Shown piece after piece: positions 53,954-63,402 of a stretch of DNA of 64,000 nt. Where the stretch lies: contig NZ_JAHBRX010000002.1 of the NCBI RefSeq assembly GCF_018398335.1, forward strand, positions 1,798,001 through 1,862,000, written 5' to 3'. Source of the stretch: Chelatococcus sp. HY11 (GTDB taxonomy: Bacteria > Pseudomonadota > Alphaproteobacteria > Rhizobiales > Beijerinckiaceae). The stretch's first letter is position 1. Every line of letters begins with the position of its first letter. The notes beneath the pieces are model-generated. The model was not told the origin of the DNA. It ran no database searches and saw nothing but the letters and a program-made list of their open reading frames with translations. The translations under genes were made by a program, and so were the position numbers.

Positions 53954-55084
53954 ATGGCTTTCACGGATACGCATGCGCGCGTTGAGAATTCCCGTCGATC
54001 GACGACGATGAGAGCCATCGTTTGTCACGGTCCGGAAGATTATCGCGTCGAAGACGTCGGCCGGCCACGGCCCGGTGATCGCGAGATGGTCATCCGTATC
54101 GGTGCTTGCGGCGTTTGCGCCAGCGATTGCAAATGCTGGTCTGGCGCGAAAATGTTCTGGGGTGGGGAGAGCCCGTGGGTGAAGGCGCCAGTCGTCCCGG
54201 GCCACGAGTTCTTCGGATATGTTGAAGAGCTCGGCGTGGGTGCCGCCGAACACTTCGGCGTTGCCATCGGGGATCGGGTGATCGCTGAACAGATCGTTCC
54301 ATGCGACCGCTGCCGCTATTGCCGCTCGGGGCAATACTGGATGTGCGAGGTACACAATATTTTCGGCTTTCAGCGCGAAGTGGCAGAGGGCGGCATGGCC
54401 GAATTCATGCGCATTCCCGCGACCGCGCGCGTCCACAAAATACCCGATGGCATTTCGTTGGACGACGCAGCCATCATCGAGCCTCTGGCCTGTGCCATCC
54501 ATACCGTCAATCGCGCCGAGGTGCAGCTCGACGATGTGCTCGTCATCGCGGGTGCGGGGCCGATCGGCCTGATGATGGTGCAGGTGGCGCGCCTGAAGAC
54601 ACCGCGGAAACTGGTCGTCATCGACCTGGTGCCGGCGCGGCTGGAGCTCGCCCGGCGGTTCGGAGCTGATGTGGCCATCAACCCGTGTGAGGATGATGCT
54701 TGGTCGATCGTCAGCGGACTGACCGACGGCTATGGCTGCGACGCCTATATCGAGGCAACCGGCTCGCCGAGCGGTGTCGAACAAGGGCTCACGCTTGTCC
54801 GCAAGCTCGGACGTTTCGTGGAGTTCTCTGTCTTCGGCGCGCCAGCCACGGTCGACTGGTCCATCATCGGAGACCGGAAGGAGCTCGACGTGCGCGGCGC
54901 GCATCTCGGGCCTTACTGCTATCCCATTGCAATCGATCTTCTCGCGCGGGGCCTCGTCACCTCGGAAGGCATCGTCACCCATCGATATGGGCTCGAGGCG
55001 TGGGATGAGGCCATAAAGGTCGCGAGTTCGCTCGAATCCATCAAGGTGCTGATGCAACCGGAGAGCGGACGGTCCCTGCCATGA
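53954..55084 (+). CDS. Zinc-dependent polyol dehydrogenase, erythritol/L-threitol dehydrogenase-like
   Basis: A 376-residue MDR dehydrogenase: catalytic zinc region GACGVCASDCKCWSG with the PVVPGHEFFGYVEE histidine/glutamate, structural-zinc cysteines CDRCRYCRSGQYWMC, and NAD motif VLVIAGAGPIGLMMVQVARL. The GGESPWVKAPVVPGHEFF block is, as I recall, characteristic of the erythritol/L-threitol dehydrogenase group, which makes erythrulose. An internal ATG at 54008 would give a shorter N-terminus. It overlaps the kinase by four bases; oxidation followed by phosphorylation is the expected order. Confidence 0.8.
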   Translation: MAFTDTHARVENSRRSTTMRAIVCHGPEDYRVEDVGRPRPGDREMVIRIGACGVCASDCKCWSGAKMFWGGESPWVKAPVVPGHEFFGYVEELGVGAAEHFGVAIGDRVIAEQIVPCDRCRYCRSGQYWMCEVHNIFGFQREVAEGGMAEFMRIPATARVHKIPDGISLDDAAIIEPLACAIHTVNRAEVQLDDVLVIAGAGPIGLMMVQVARLKTPRKLVVIDLVPARLELARRFGADVAINPCEDDAWSIVSGLTDGYGCDAYIEATGSPSGVEQGLTLVRKLGRFVEFSVFGAPATVDWSIIGDRKELDVRGAHLGPYCYPIAIDLLARGLVTSEGIVTHRYGLEAWDEAIKVASSLESIKVLMQPESGRSLP

Positions 55085-56640
55085 ACTATGTGATTGGCGT
55101 CGATATCGGCACCCAAAGCACCAAGGCTCTCCTCTGCGACACGAGTGGACATATCGTGGCGCAGATGAGCAGGGGGTACCATCCCGATACGCCCCGCCCG
55201 CTCTGGGCCGAGCAGCATGCTTCGGTCTGGCTTGAGGCAACGCTCGCCAGTATCGCGGGCGGTGTCGAGCGCGCCCGCGCAATCGTTCCCGGCTTCGAAG
55301 CCGCGCAGATCAAGTCGATCTGCATATCAAGCCTCTACGGCGGTTCCGGCATACCGGTCGATGAAGATCTCAATCCTCTTCATCCTTGCCTGATCTGGAT
55401 GGACCGACGCGCCGAAGCCGAGGTGGCGTGGGTCCGGCGCACCATCGACCTGGAGAGGCTCGCGGAAATCACGGGTAACCACGTCGACAGCTACTATGGC
55501 TATACGAAGATCCTGTGGCTGAAGGCGAATAGGCCGGAGATCTGGGCGAGAACGAAATATTGGCTGCCGCCAAATGCTTTCGTCATCCATGCGCTGACAG
55601 GTGAGCTCGCTGTTGATCATTCCTCTGCCGGCAACATCGGCGGTGTCTATGATCTCGGTCGGCGCTGCTGGTCAGAGGAGATGCTTTCGCGGCTTGGTAT
55701 TCCATTGGCGATGATGCCGGAACGGCTGGTCCATTCCCATGAAATCGTCGGGGGGCTCAAGGCTGATGTCGCGTCACGGCTCGGCCTTGCCGCGGGTACG
55801 CCGGTGGTCGCTGGCGGCGTGGATGCGGCTGTCGCGACCTTCGCCGCGGGCGCGACGCGCCAGGGGCAGCACGTGGCGATGATCGGCACCAGCATGTGCT
55901 GGGGACACATCACGCCGGAGGTCGACCCCGCGAGCAAGCTTGTGAGCATGCCGCATGTCTTCAATGGCGAGTGCGACGCCTATGTCTTCGGCGGCGCGAT
56001 CGCGGCGGGGGCGTCCGTCACATGGTTTCGCGAGCAGTTCTGCAAGGCCGATTCGGACGCTGCACTGCATCGCGCATGCGACGTGCATGACCTGCTGAAC
56101 GAGGCGGCTGCCCCGTTGCCGGCCGGAGCGGACGGCTTGATCTTTCTGCCCTATCTCATGGGAGAGCGTAGCCCCATCTGGGATGGCCGGGCGAGCGGGG
56201 CCTTTGTCGGCCTTAGCCTGTACCATACGCGCGCCCACGCCTATCGCGCCGTGCTCGAGGGCGTTGCCTTTGCACTCCGCCACAATATCGAGGCAAGCGA
56301 CACGACGCTTCTCGACGAGGATCTCATCGTGGTTGGAGGTGCGGCGCAATCCAGTCTGTGGCTCCAGATCATCGCCAATGTGACAGGACGACGTGTCCTG
56401 ACCATTGCCGAGAACGTGGAGGCGGCCATGGGGGCGGCACTTCTGGCTGCACTCGGGGCCGGCCTCGTCAGCGCGCGGCAGGCTGCCGATGGATGGGTGC
56501 GGCTTGCCGCCAGTGCTGAACCACGCGAACGGGAGCAGCGCATCTATGACGCCTGTTTCGAAGTCTACCGGTCGCTGTATCCCGCCCTCAAGGACGGAAT
56601 GCATCGGCTGCGCGCCATGACGGAGGTTCCCAATCCGTGA
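55081..56640 (+). CDS. FGGY-family carbohydrate kinase
   Basis: A 519-residue kinase of the xylulokinase/glycerol kinase family. The N-terminal phosphate-1 motif is VIGVDIGTQSTKALLCDTSG, adenosine-side glycines are in VVAGGVDAAVATFAAGAT, and the C-terminal block is VVGGAAQSSLWLQIIANVTG. It phosphorylates the keto-sugar made by the dehydrogenase at 53954, or a sugar or polyol brought in by the importer. Erythrulose, xylulose and ribulose are all plausible. Its stop overlaps the GTG start of the next permease. Confidence 0.88.
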   Translation: MNYVIGVDIGTQSTKALLCDTSGHIVAQMSRGYHPDTPRPLWAEQHASVWLEATLASIAGGVERARAIVPGFEAAQIKSICISSLYGGSGIPVDEDLNPLHPCLIWMDRRAEAEVAWVRRTIDLERLAEITGNHVDSYYGYTKILWLKANRPEIWARTKYWLPPNAFVIHALTGELAVDHSSAGNIGGVYDLGRRCWSEEMLSRLGIPLAMMPERLVHSHEIVGGLKADVASRLGLAAGTPVVAGGVDAAVATFAAGATRQGQHVAMIGTSMCWGHITPEVDPASKLVSMPHVFNGECDAYVFGGAIAAGASVTWFREQFCKADSDAALHRACDVHDLLNEAAAPLPAGADGLIFLPYLMGERSPIWDGRASGAFVGLSLYHTRAHAYRAVLEGVAFALRHNIEASDTTLLDEDLIVVGGAAQSSLWLQIIANVTGRRVLTIAENVEAAMGAALLAALGAGLVSARQAADGWVRLAASAEPREREQRIYDACFEVYRSLYPALKDGMHRLRAMTEVPNP

Positions 56641-57614
56641 GCGCAATTCATGCCAATGCCGTGCCGGAGAGGGAACGGGCGGCCCGCAGGTCATCGCCCC
56701 AGCCGGGCCGGACGCCAGCGCGGATCATCCGCATCCCGGAACGTGTGAGAAATGCACTGGGCTTTTTCCCATTTCTTGCTCCTGTACATGTGCTTCTGCT
56801 GAGCATTATTGTTATACCGTCATTCTATGTGGGTTGGCTCAGTCTCAATACATCGAGCTTTGGCCAGGCGCCTGTCTATGTCGGCTTGGCGAACTACATG
56901 AAGGTTTTGGCCGACCCCGCATTCCGCGAAGCCCTCATCAATACGGGCATCATCGTCGTCGTCGCGGTGCATCTGGAATTGGTGCTCGCGCTCGGGATGG
57001 CGCTTCTGTTCGCGGGCGGGCTGCCCGGCCGGCGCTTCCTTCTCGTCGCGGTGCTGGCGCCCTATGCGATCAGCGAGGTGACGGCGGTCGCCATGTGGCG
57101 CTTTCTCTTCGATCCGGACATCGGGCCGGTCACGATGGCGCTGAAGGCGCTTCATCTGCCTATCCTCGAATGGTCCTATGTGCCGTCTCATGGGCTTCTG
57201 ATCATCGCGTTGTTGACGATCTGGCTGCACCTGCCTTTCACCTTCGTCATCCTCTACGCGGCCCGCCTTGCCATTCCCGGTGAGCTTTATGAGGCGGCGA
57301 AGGTCGACGGCGCGACGACCTTGCAGAGTTTCCGCCGCGTGACCTTGCCTTTGCTCGGGCCGGCCATGCTGATTGCCTTGCTGTTTCGTTACATCTTCGC
57401 TTTCCGGCTGTTTTCGGAAGTGTGGCTGATGACGCAGGGCGGTCCCGCCCGTTCCACCGAGGTGGTCGCGGTCTATCTCTATCAGGAAGCCTTCCGCTTC
57501 AATGCCTTCGGTACGGCGGCAGCGACGGCCTGGATCATGGTGCTGATATCGCTCCTCCTTGCGGCTGGCTATGTGCTCATCCTGCGTCGTCAGGGAGGCG
57601 CCCATGCGCATTGA
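56637..57614 (+). CDS. ABC sugar importer permease, MalF/UgpA type
   Basis: 325 residues from a GTG at 56637 that overlaps the kinase stop, with GGAGG upstream. An N-terminal cytoplasmic tail of about 40 residues is followed by six helices starting FFPFLAPVHVLLLSIIVIPS. The EAA loop is ELYEAAKVDGATTLQSFRRV. It pairs with the permease at 57604, which it overlaps by 11 bases. Confidence 0.9.
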   Translation: MSAIHANAVPERERAARRSSPQPGRTPARIIRIPERVRNALGFFPFLAPVHVLLLSIIVIPSFYVGWLSLNTSSFGQAPVYVGLANYMKVLADPAFREALINTGIIVVVAVHLELVLALGMALLFAGGLPGRRFLLVAVLAPYAISEVTAVAMWRFLFDPDIGPVTMALKALHLPILEWSYVPSHGLLIIALLTIWLHLPFTFVILYAARLAIPGELYEAAKVDGATTLQSFRRVTLPLLGPAMLIALLFRYIFAFRLFSEVWLMTQGGPARSTEVVAVYLYQEAFRFNAFGTAAATAWIMVLISLLLAAGYVLILRRQGGAHAH

Positions 57615-58437
57615 ACGCCTCCTCGCCATGGGCGGACGGTTGGTCGCGGTGGCTCTGATCCTGATCTGGTCGCTCTTCCCGATCGCATTCGTGCTGATGT
57701 CGTCGTTGAAGCCCGCGAAGGATATCTTCGCGGCGCCTCCCAAATTCGTCTTCGAGCCAACAGTGCGGCACTATATGGAGCTTGTCGCCAAATGGGGCGG
57801 CTTCTTTGACGGGCTGTTGAACAGCTTCATCGTTACCGTCGGTGCCACTTTGCTGGCGGTCGTCACGAGTGTTGCAGCGGGTTACATCTATTCGCGCCAT
57901 AGCGGGCGGTTTCTTACGGCAAGTGCGGTCTTTCTCATCGTCGTGCGCCTTATTCCGCCGATAGCGATTACGCTGCCTCTGTTTCCCGTCGTGAACTGGT
58001 TGCGACTGAACGATACGCATCTCGTCCTCATCCTGCTCTACGCGACCTTCTTCGTGTCGCTTGGCACTCTGTTGATGCGTACGTTCATCGATCAGGTCCC
58101 GCGCGAACTCGATGAGGCGGCACTCATCGACGGAGCCTCGCGGGTTACCATCATGCGCAGCATCATCCTTCCTATCGTCGCGCCAGGCATCCTCGCGGTG
58201 TCGGTGTTCGTCGTCGTCTTCGCCTGGAACGAGTTCCTGTTCGCCTTTGTCTTCACAGCGACGCGCGCGAAGACGGCGCCGCTCGTCATCTCGGAGATGA
58301 TTGGCTCCATCGACGGTGTGGACTGGGGGATCCTGTTCGCGGCTGCGACCGTGCAGCTCGTGCCCGTGTTGTTGTTCGTCGCCTTCATGCACCGCTATCT
58401 CGTCGCAGGTCTGACGGCTGGTGCTACCAAGGGGTGA
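57604..58437 (+). CDS. ABC sugar importer permease, MalG/UgpE type
   Basis: A 277-residue permease: helix VAVALILIWSLFPIAFVLMS, then the MalG-type SSLKPAKDIFAAPPKFVFEP segment. The EAA loop is ELDEAALIDGASRVTIMRSI with ILPIVAPG. The ATG at 57604 is inside the end of the preceding gene. Confidence 0.9.
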   Translation: MRIERLLAMGGRLVAVALILIWSLFPIAFVLMSSLKPAKDIFAAPPKFVFEPTVRHYMELVAKWGGFFDGLLNSFIVTVGATLLAVVTSVAAGYIYSRHSGRFLTASAVFLIVVRLIPPIAITLPLFPVVNWLRLNDTHLVLILLYATFFVSLGTLLMRTFIDQVPRELDEAALIDGASRVTIMRSIILPIVAPGILAVSVFVVVFAWNEFLFAFVFTATRAKTAPLVISEMIGSIDGVDWGILFAAATVQLVPVLLFVAFMHRYLVAGLTAGATKG

Positions 58438-58497
58438 TCCATCGGAGAAAAGCGCTTGGAATGGGCGCGAATACTGGGGATGTGGAGGGAGGAGATC

Positions 58498-59796
58498 ATG
58501 ACAAAGAAAAATAGACTCACGATGACACGCCGACGGATGCTCGGCACGACATTGGCGGGGGCCGGCCTTTTAGCCGGGCGCTCTGCGTTCGCGGCGGCGA
58601 AGACATTGAATATTCTGAGCCACAAGGTGCACCAAACCGTTCTCAACGGCCCGGCGACCGGTGATCTCACGGAAGCCTGGCGCAAGGCGAACGACGCCGA
58701 ACTTTCTTGGGTGACGTTCGATTCCAACCCGCTGCAGGATCGTCTTTTCCGCGAGGCCAGCCTGCCGAAGAGCGACTTTGGTGTGGGCTACATTATCGAC
58801 AATCGGCCGACCGCCGAAATCGCCAAGTTGTTCACGCCGCTGGACGACTATCAGTCGAAGGCGCCCATCGAGGATTTCTCCGACATCGCTCCCGGTCTCG
58901 TACAGGCGATGACCGTGGGCGGCAAGATGATCGGCATCCCGGTTCGGCACGCAACGCAAGGCCTGTTCTATAATCAGGACTTGCTTGAAGAAAAAGGCAT
59001 CAAGGCACCAGCGGCGTCGCTGGAGGAACTGGTCGAGCAAGCCAAGCAACTGACCTTCACCACCAAGTCAGGCACTCCGGTTGTCGGTCTTGTCTTGGCG
59101 AGCGATCTCGCGGTGTTTCCCGTCATGTTTGCCCGCGCCTATGGCGGGGACTTCATCACCCGTGACTTCAAGCTGCTCCCCAATCCCGAGGCCATGGAGA
59201 AAGGGCTCTCCGTGCTCAAGGAGCTTTTCGACGCGGGGGCGTTGCCCCGGAGCTACGCGACGACACGCAACGACGACCAGGTCACTTGGTTGCAGCAGGG
59301 ACGCGCCGCCTACACCGTGCTGCCATTCGCCCGGAATGCCCAGCTCAACAACAAGGACCAGTCGAGCTTCCCCGGCAAGATCAAGGCGGTGGAATTCCCG
59401 ATCGCCGAAAGCCTGAAGGGCAAGACGCCGATGGCCTCGGTCGTCGAATCCTGGGGCATGGTCATTCCCGCGAACGCCAGCGACAAGGATCTCGCCTGGA
59501 GCTTCCTGCGCGAGGTGGCGAGCAAGCGTGTGACCCTGGGCATGGCAATCAACGGCAATGGGCCTGTGCGCGTTTCGACTTACGCGGAGAAGGATTTCGC
59601 GGCAGCTAATCCGGTTGCGGCGGTAGAGGCGGCGGTGCTCAAGAACGCGCGTGGTGCCTTTCCACCCTTCCCGGAGGCCGCTCGTGCCCAGACCATTTTT
59701 CTTGAGGAGGTGCAGTTGGCTGTTCTCGGCCGCAAGCCCGTGAAGGCGGCTGTCGCCGACATCGCCTCCCGTGTGAGGCCGCTGTTGCCCGCATGA
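58498..59796 (+). CDS. ABC importer substrate-binding protein, family 1 (carbohydrate)
   Basis: A 432-residue family-1 binding protein. The signal is twin-arginine-like (MTRRRMLGTTLAGAGLLAG, cleavage near AFA-AAK). Inside the mature part, GKMIGIPVRHATQGLFYNQD and YTVLPFARNAQLNNKDQSSF are family-type blocks. The ATG at 58498 follows GGGAGGAG. It comes after its permeases rather than before, and no ATPase follows. Ligand probably a tetritol or pentitol, judged from the enzymes. Confidence 0.88.
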   Translation: MTKKNRLTMTRRRMLGTTLAGAGLLAGRSAFAAAKTLNILSHKVHQTVLNGPATGDLTEAWRKANDAELSWVTFDSNPLQDRLFREASLPKSDFGVGYIIDNRPTAEIAKLFTPLDDYQSKAPIEDFSDIAPGLVQAMTVGGKMIGIPVRHATQGLFYNQDLLEEKGIKAPAASLEELVEQAKQLTFTTKSGTPVVGLVLASDLAVFPVMFARAYGGDFITRDFKLLPNPEAMEKGLSVLKELFDAGALPRSYATTRNDDQVTWLQQGRAAYTVLPFARNAQLNNKDQSSFPGKIKAVEFPIAESLKGKTPMASVVESWGMVIPANASDKDLAWSFLREVASKRVTLGMAINGNGPVRVSTYAEKDFAAANPVAAVEAAVLKNARGAFPPFPEAARAQTIFLEEVQLAVLGRKPVKAAVADIASRVRPLLPA

Positions 59797-59805
59797 ATTC
59801 ACGGC

Positions 59806-59837
59806 CGCCCCGCGCCCATGTCTTCGCGCGTGGGGCG
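59806..59837. terminator. Weak GC-rich hairpin after the importer genes
   Basis: CGCCCC and GGGGCG plus inner GCGC arms pair around CCATGTCTTC with a two-base bulge. There is no T-run, so it may only attenuate read-through into the FAD oxidoreductase gene. Confidence 0.25.
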
Positions 59838-59909
59838 CCGTCACGACTGCGAATTACCGGTGTGGCCTGAGGCCCGACGTGCGTGGCTGGACAAGATGAA
59901 GGTCTGATG

Positions 59910-61310
59910 ATGACGGAACAACTCGCGATCCATGAACCTGCCCGCTCGACGCCGGTGCGCGCTGAATATGATGTGCTGGTCGTCGGCGGTGGTCCGGCAG
60001 GCCTGACCTCGGCGCTGGCGGCCGCTGAGGACGGGCTGAGCGTCGGCCTCGTCGAGAACAGGAGCTTCGTCGGCGGCAATATGACGATCGGCCTGCCGGT
60101 GCTCGGCTTCCTTGGTCAAAAGGGCAATCAGGTCATCGAGGGATTGCCCCAGAAGTTCATTGATCGCCTGAAAGCACGCGGGGGTGCTAGTGAGCACCGC
60201 CCATGCCCGTTGCATATGGGCATCACGCTGGTCGAGCCGGAGGCGGTGAAGACGGTTGCCCTCGACATGCTGCTGGAGGCGGGTGTCGATGTGGTGTTTT
60301 ACACAGCCTGCGTTGGGGTCGTCATGAACGAGGCTGGCGATACGATACGCGGCATCATCACTGAGGGGAAGGACGGTCGCTCGGCCATTCTGGCCAAGGT
60401 CGTCATCGACTGTACCGGTGACGCGGATGTGGCTTACCGGGCCGGGGTGCCATGTGAAAAGGGGGACGAGCACGGCGGCATGCAGCCGCCGACCTTGATG
60501 TTCTGTATTGCCGGTGTGGACACGGACAAGTTGCGCAACAGCATTGCGGTCCAGCCGCGGACCTATCTGACCGACTTCATACCGGCCGAATATTTCGGGC
60601 AGAACCACCAGTTCATCGTCGTCGGCCTACGCGAGTTGATAGCCAAGGCGCGCGAGGAACGTGGGCTCGAGATCCCGAACGAGCGAACGATCATCATCAC
60701 GGGGCTGCGCTCCGGCGAGGTATGGATCAACATGACCCGCGTGAAGGGTGTCGACGGCACGGATTCACGCAGTCTCAGCATGGGCGAGATCGAAGCGCGA
60801 CACCAGATCGACGACATCTTCACCTATTTGAAAAACTACGTTCCCGGCTTCGAGGGCGCCTACTTCACCAAGACCGCGCCATTTCTCGGCATCCGGGAAA
60901 CGCGGCGGATCGTCGGTGACTATATAATGAATCAGGATGATGTGCTCTCCTGCCGTTACTTCAACGAGGCGATCGCCGTCGCGAGCTACCCCATCGACAT
61001 CCACCGGCCCGGTGACGACGGATGTACGTTGATCTGGTGTGGTGACTGCTATGACATTCCATACCGGTCACTGCTTCCCAAAAAGGTGGAACAGCTGATC
61101 GTCGCTGGCCGCGCCATTTCCACCACGCACGAGGCCATGGGTGCGATCCGTGTTATGGCCACCTGCATGGCCATGGGAGAGGCGGCGGGCCGGGCCGCGA
61201 AGCTCGCGATCAGGGGGGACGTGTCGCCGCGCAACATCAATGTCGCGGCACTCCAGGATGACCTGCGTTCGCATGGCGCTTATCTCAGGACGCCGACGTC
61301 CCAAGCCTGA
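59910..61310 (+). CDS. FAD-dependent oxidoreductase (FAD_oxidored family)
   Basis: 466 residues from the ATG at 59910, seven bases after AAGG; an ATG at 59907 and a GTG at 59883 are alternatives. The FAD fold is VLVVGGGPAGLTSALAAAED, the second contact VIDCTGDADVAYRAGVPCE, and the C-terminal motif LIVAGRAISTTHEAMGAIRV. These mark the FAD_oxidored family, found beside sugar and polyol operons and of uncertain reaction. It is on the same strand as the alditol operon, 113 bases after the binding protein, and may be its last gene. Confidence 0.82.
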   Translation: MTEQLAIHEPARSTPVRAEYDVLVVGGGPAGLTSALAAAEDGLSVGLVENRSFVGGNMTIGLPVLGFLGQKGNQVIEGLPQKFIDRLKARGGASEHRPCPLHMGITLVEPEAVKTVALDMLLEAGVDVVFYTACVGVVMNEAGDTIRGIITEGKDGRSAILAKVVIDCTGDADVAYRAGVPCEKGDEHGGMQPPTLMFCIAGVDTDKLRNSIAVQPRTYLTDFIPAEYFGQNHQFIVVGLRELIAKAREERGLEIPNERTIIITGLRSGEVWINMTRVKGVDGTDSRSLSMGEIEARHQIDDIFTYLKNYVPGFEGAYFTKTAPFLGIRETRRIVGDYIMNQDDVLSCRYFNEAIAVASYPIDIHRPGDDGCTLIWCGDCYDIPYRSLLPKKVEQLIVAGRAISTTHEAMGAIRVMATCMAMGEAAGRAAKLAIRGDVSPRNINVAALQDDLRSHGAYLRTPTSQA

Positions 61311-61500
61311 GCCTGTGATTTCCACCTGGGAAGACGCTTTCCCTCGCCTCGTATTGTGCTAAGCCGGCAATCGTTCTTGGCGGCTGGTATAGTATGGGCA
61401 CGAAGCCCTCGGTATGGGGAGAAGCGTCAATGGCAGGAGCAGCCCCGGCGGAAAGCGCGCTGGGAGCGCGCGGAGGCTTCCGTCAACGGAGTCCGCGACC

Positions 61501-63363
61501 ATGAACGCGCTGGATGGGACGGGGGGGACGTGGCGCCGCTTCGCCACGAATAGCCTCGTCATTCTCCTGGTGGGCGCTCTCGCCGCGAGTTTCTGGCACA
61601 GCCGGAACTGGACCACGCTCTGCGCGGGGCTGGCGCTGTTTCTTTTCGGCATGCAATGCCTGGAGGAGGGGCTACGCAATCTGGCCGGCGAGAAGCTGGA
61701 GAGCATGCTGGCGCGCGGCACCTCGACACGCTTCAAGAGCCTGATAATCGGCCTCATCGGCACGACGGTGCTGCAGTCGAGCACGCTTGTCTCGCTGATG
61801 ACGATCGCCTTCATCACGACGGGCCTGATCGGCCTGGTCGCTGGCATCGCCATCATCTTCGGCGCCAATCTCGGCGCGACGACTGGCATATGGCTGCTGG
61901 CACTGGCGGGCCAGAATTTCGGGCTGGCGCCATTGGCCATGCCGCTGATGATCTTTGGCGTCCTGGCCAGCTTCATGGGGCCTAAGGCGAAAGCCGCCGG
62001 GCGCATCCTGCTCGGCATCGCTTTCATCCTGCTTGGCATAGACCAGATCAGGGCGGGCTTCTCGAGCGTCACTGAGACGCTCGATCTCGCGTCGGTTCAG
62101 CTCACGGGATGGCTCGGCAGCCTGGTCTTCCTCGGCGCTGGGCTGGTGCTGACGCTTGTCCTGCAGTCGACGCATGCCACGCTGATGCTGACACTGACAG
62201 CGCTCTCGCTCGGTCAGATCGACGTGACGCAGGGAGCCGCGATCGCGATCGGCGCGAATGTCGGGAGCAGTGTGACAACCGGGCTCGCGGGCGCGCTCGG
62301 TGGCAATCGCAGCGGCCAGCAACTGGCGTTGGCGCATGTCCTGTTCAATGTGGTCACGGCGGTCGTTGCCTTCGTGCTGCTGCCCGGCTTCCTCTGGCTG
62401 ACCAAGGAGATCGCCGGTCTGATCGGCTTCGCCGGCAATGATCTCATCATGCTAGCGATCTTCCATTCGCTGTTCAACGGGCTTGGCGTCGCGCTGTTCT
62501 GGCCCCTGCTTGACGTATTCGCCGGCTTTTTGCGCAGAGTATTGCCGGAGGAAGAGGAGCCGCACGTCCTCCTGCCCAGTGGGCCTGGGGCCGCCGCGCC
62601 TCTCGAGCGCACCCGCGCCCGATACCTGACGAAGCAGGCGCTGAGCTCGCCCGACACGGCCGCTTCAGCCGTGGTGATGGAGCTCCAGCATCTCGGACGT
62701 CTCGGCGCCGAGGTCATCTGCCATGCGCTCTATCTGCCGGTGAGCGAGCTGGACCGCGCGCAGCATGACGAGGCTTTGCTCGCATCGCGCCCCGCCGACA
62801 CCTACGCGGACGCCGAGACGCTGTATCAGCGCCACATCAAGGGCGTGTACGGCGATCTCCTCAGCTTCATGGGGCGCATCGATACGAGCAAGGAGAGCCC
62901 GGAAAAGCAGAATTTCTGGACAGTTTGCCAACTCGCCGCGCTGCAACTGGTTGAGACGGTCAAGGATGCCAAACATCTCCAGAAAAACCTGGGCTATTAT
63001 CTGCGGCAGCCGGATTCTCCCGTCCGACGCGCGTATGTCGAATTGCGGCGCCAGCTCATCACCGTCATGCAGGAAATCCGTGGCACCGCCAATGCGGACG
63101 AGGCGGATTGGGAGGCGCTGACCAACCAGCTGGATCAGAATATCCGGACATTCGAGGTTCATTTCCGCGAGAACGCATTTGCGGCCCTGCGCGCGAATGA
63201 GATCGATGGCCTGCAATTGAGTTCGCTGCTCAACGATCTCGGCTATGTCGGCAAGATCAGCCGCGGCCTCAGGGCCCTCGTCGTGTTGCGCCATGACAGC
63301 CAGGACGGGCTCATCCGCACGATCAGGCTGGACGAGGAACTGGAGCCGCTGATCGTTGCCTGA
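61501..63363 (+). CDS. Na/Pi-cotransporter II-related membrane protein (NptA/YjbB type)
   Basis: About 620 residues. The N-terminal membrane half has the two inverted Na/Pi repeats with LQSSTLVSLMTIAFITTGLI and LVLQSTHATLMLTLTALSLG (QSS/QST motifs) and IGANVGSSVTTGLAGALGG. A soluble PhoU-like helical domain follows (about 400-600). It would couple phosphate movement to sodium; bacterial relatives may export phosphate. Start ATG at 61501 chosen because the extra N-terminus from 61414 is polar and not family-like. It stands alone, convergent with the hydrolase at 63403. Confidence 0.85.
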   Translation: MNALDGTGGTWRRFATNSLVILLVGALAASFWHSRNWTTLCAGLALFLFGMQCLEEGLRNLAGEKLESMLARGTSTRFKSLIIGLIGTTVLQSSTLVSLMTIAFITTGLIGLVAGIAIIFGANLGATTGIWLLALAGQNFGLAPLAMPLMIFGVLASFMGPKAKAAGRILLGIAFILLGIDQIRAGFSSVTETLDLASVQLTGWLGSLVFLGAGLVLTLVLQSTHATLMLTLTALSLGQIDVTQGAAIAIGANVGSSVTTGLAGALGGNRSGQQLALAHVLFNVVTAVVAFVLLPGFLWLTKEIAGLIGFAGNDLIMLAIFHSLFNGLGVALFWPLLDVFAGFLRRVLPEEEEPHVLLPSGPGAAAPLERTRARYLTKQALSSPDTAASAVVMELQHLGRLGAEVICHALYLPVSELDRAQHDEALLASRPADTYADAETLYQRHIKGVYGDLLSFMGRIDTSKESPEKQNFWTVCQLAALQLVETVKDAKHLQKNLGYYLRQPDSPVRRAYVELRRQLITVMQEIRGTANADEADWEALTNQLDQNIRTFEVHFRENAFAALRANEIDGLQLSSLLNDLGYVGKISRGLRALVVLRHDSQDGLIRTIRLDEELEPLIVA

Positions 63364-63402
63364 GGTTCGGTGTACCCCGGCCAGGGGCTTGCCTTGAGGG
63401 CC

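Noticed and set aside
53279-55282. A 667-codon open frame on the minus strand opposite the AraC and dehydrogenase genes
   Set aside because: It crosses two well-supported genes and contains no recognisable motif or ribosome site.
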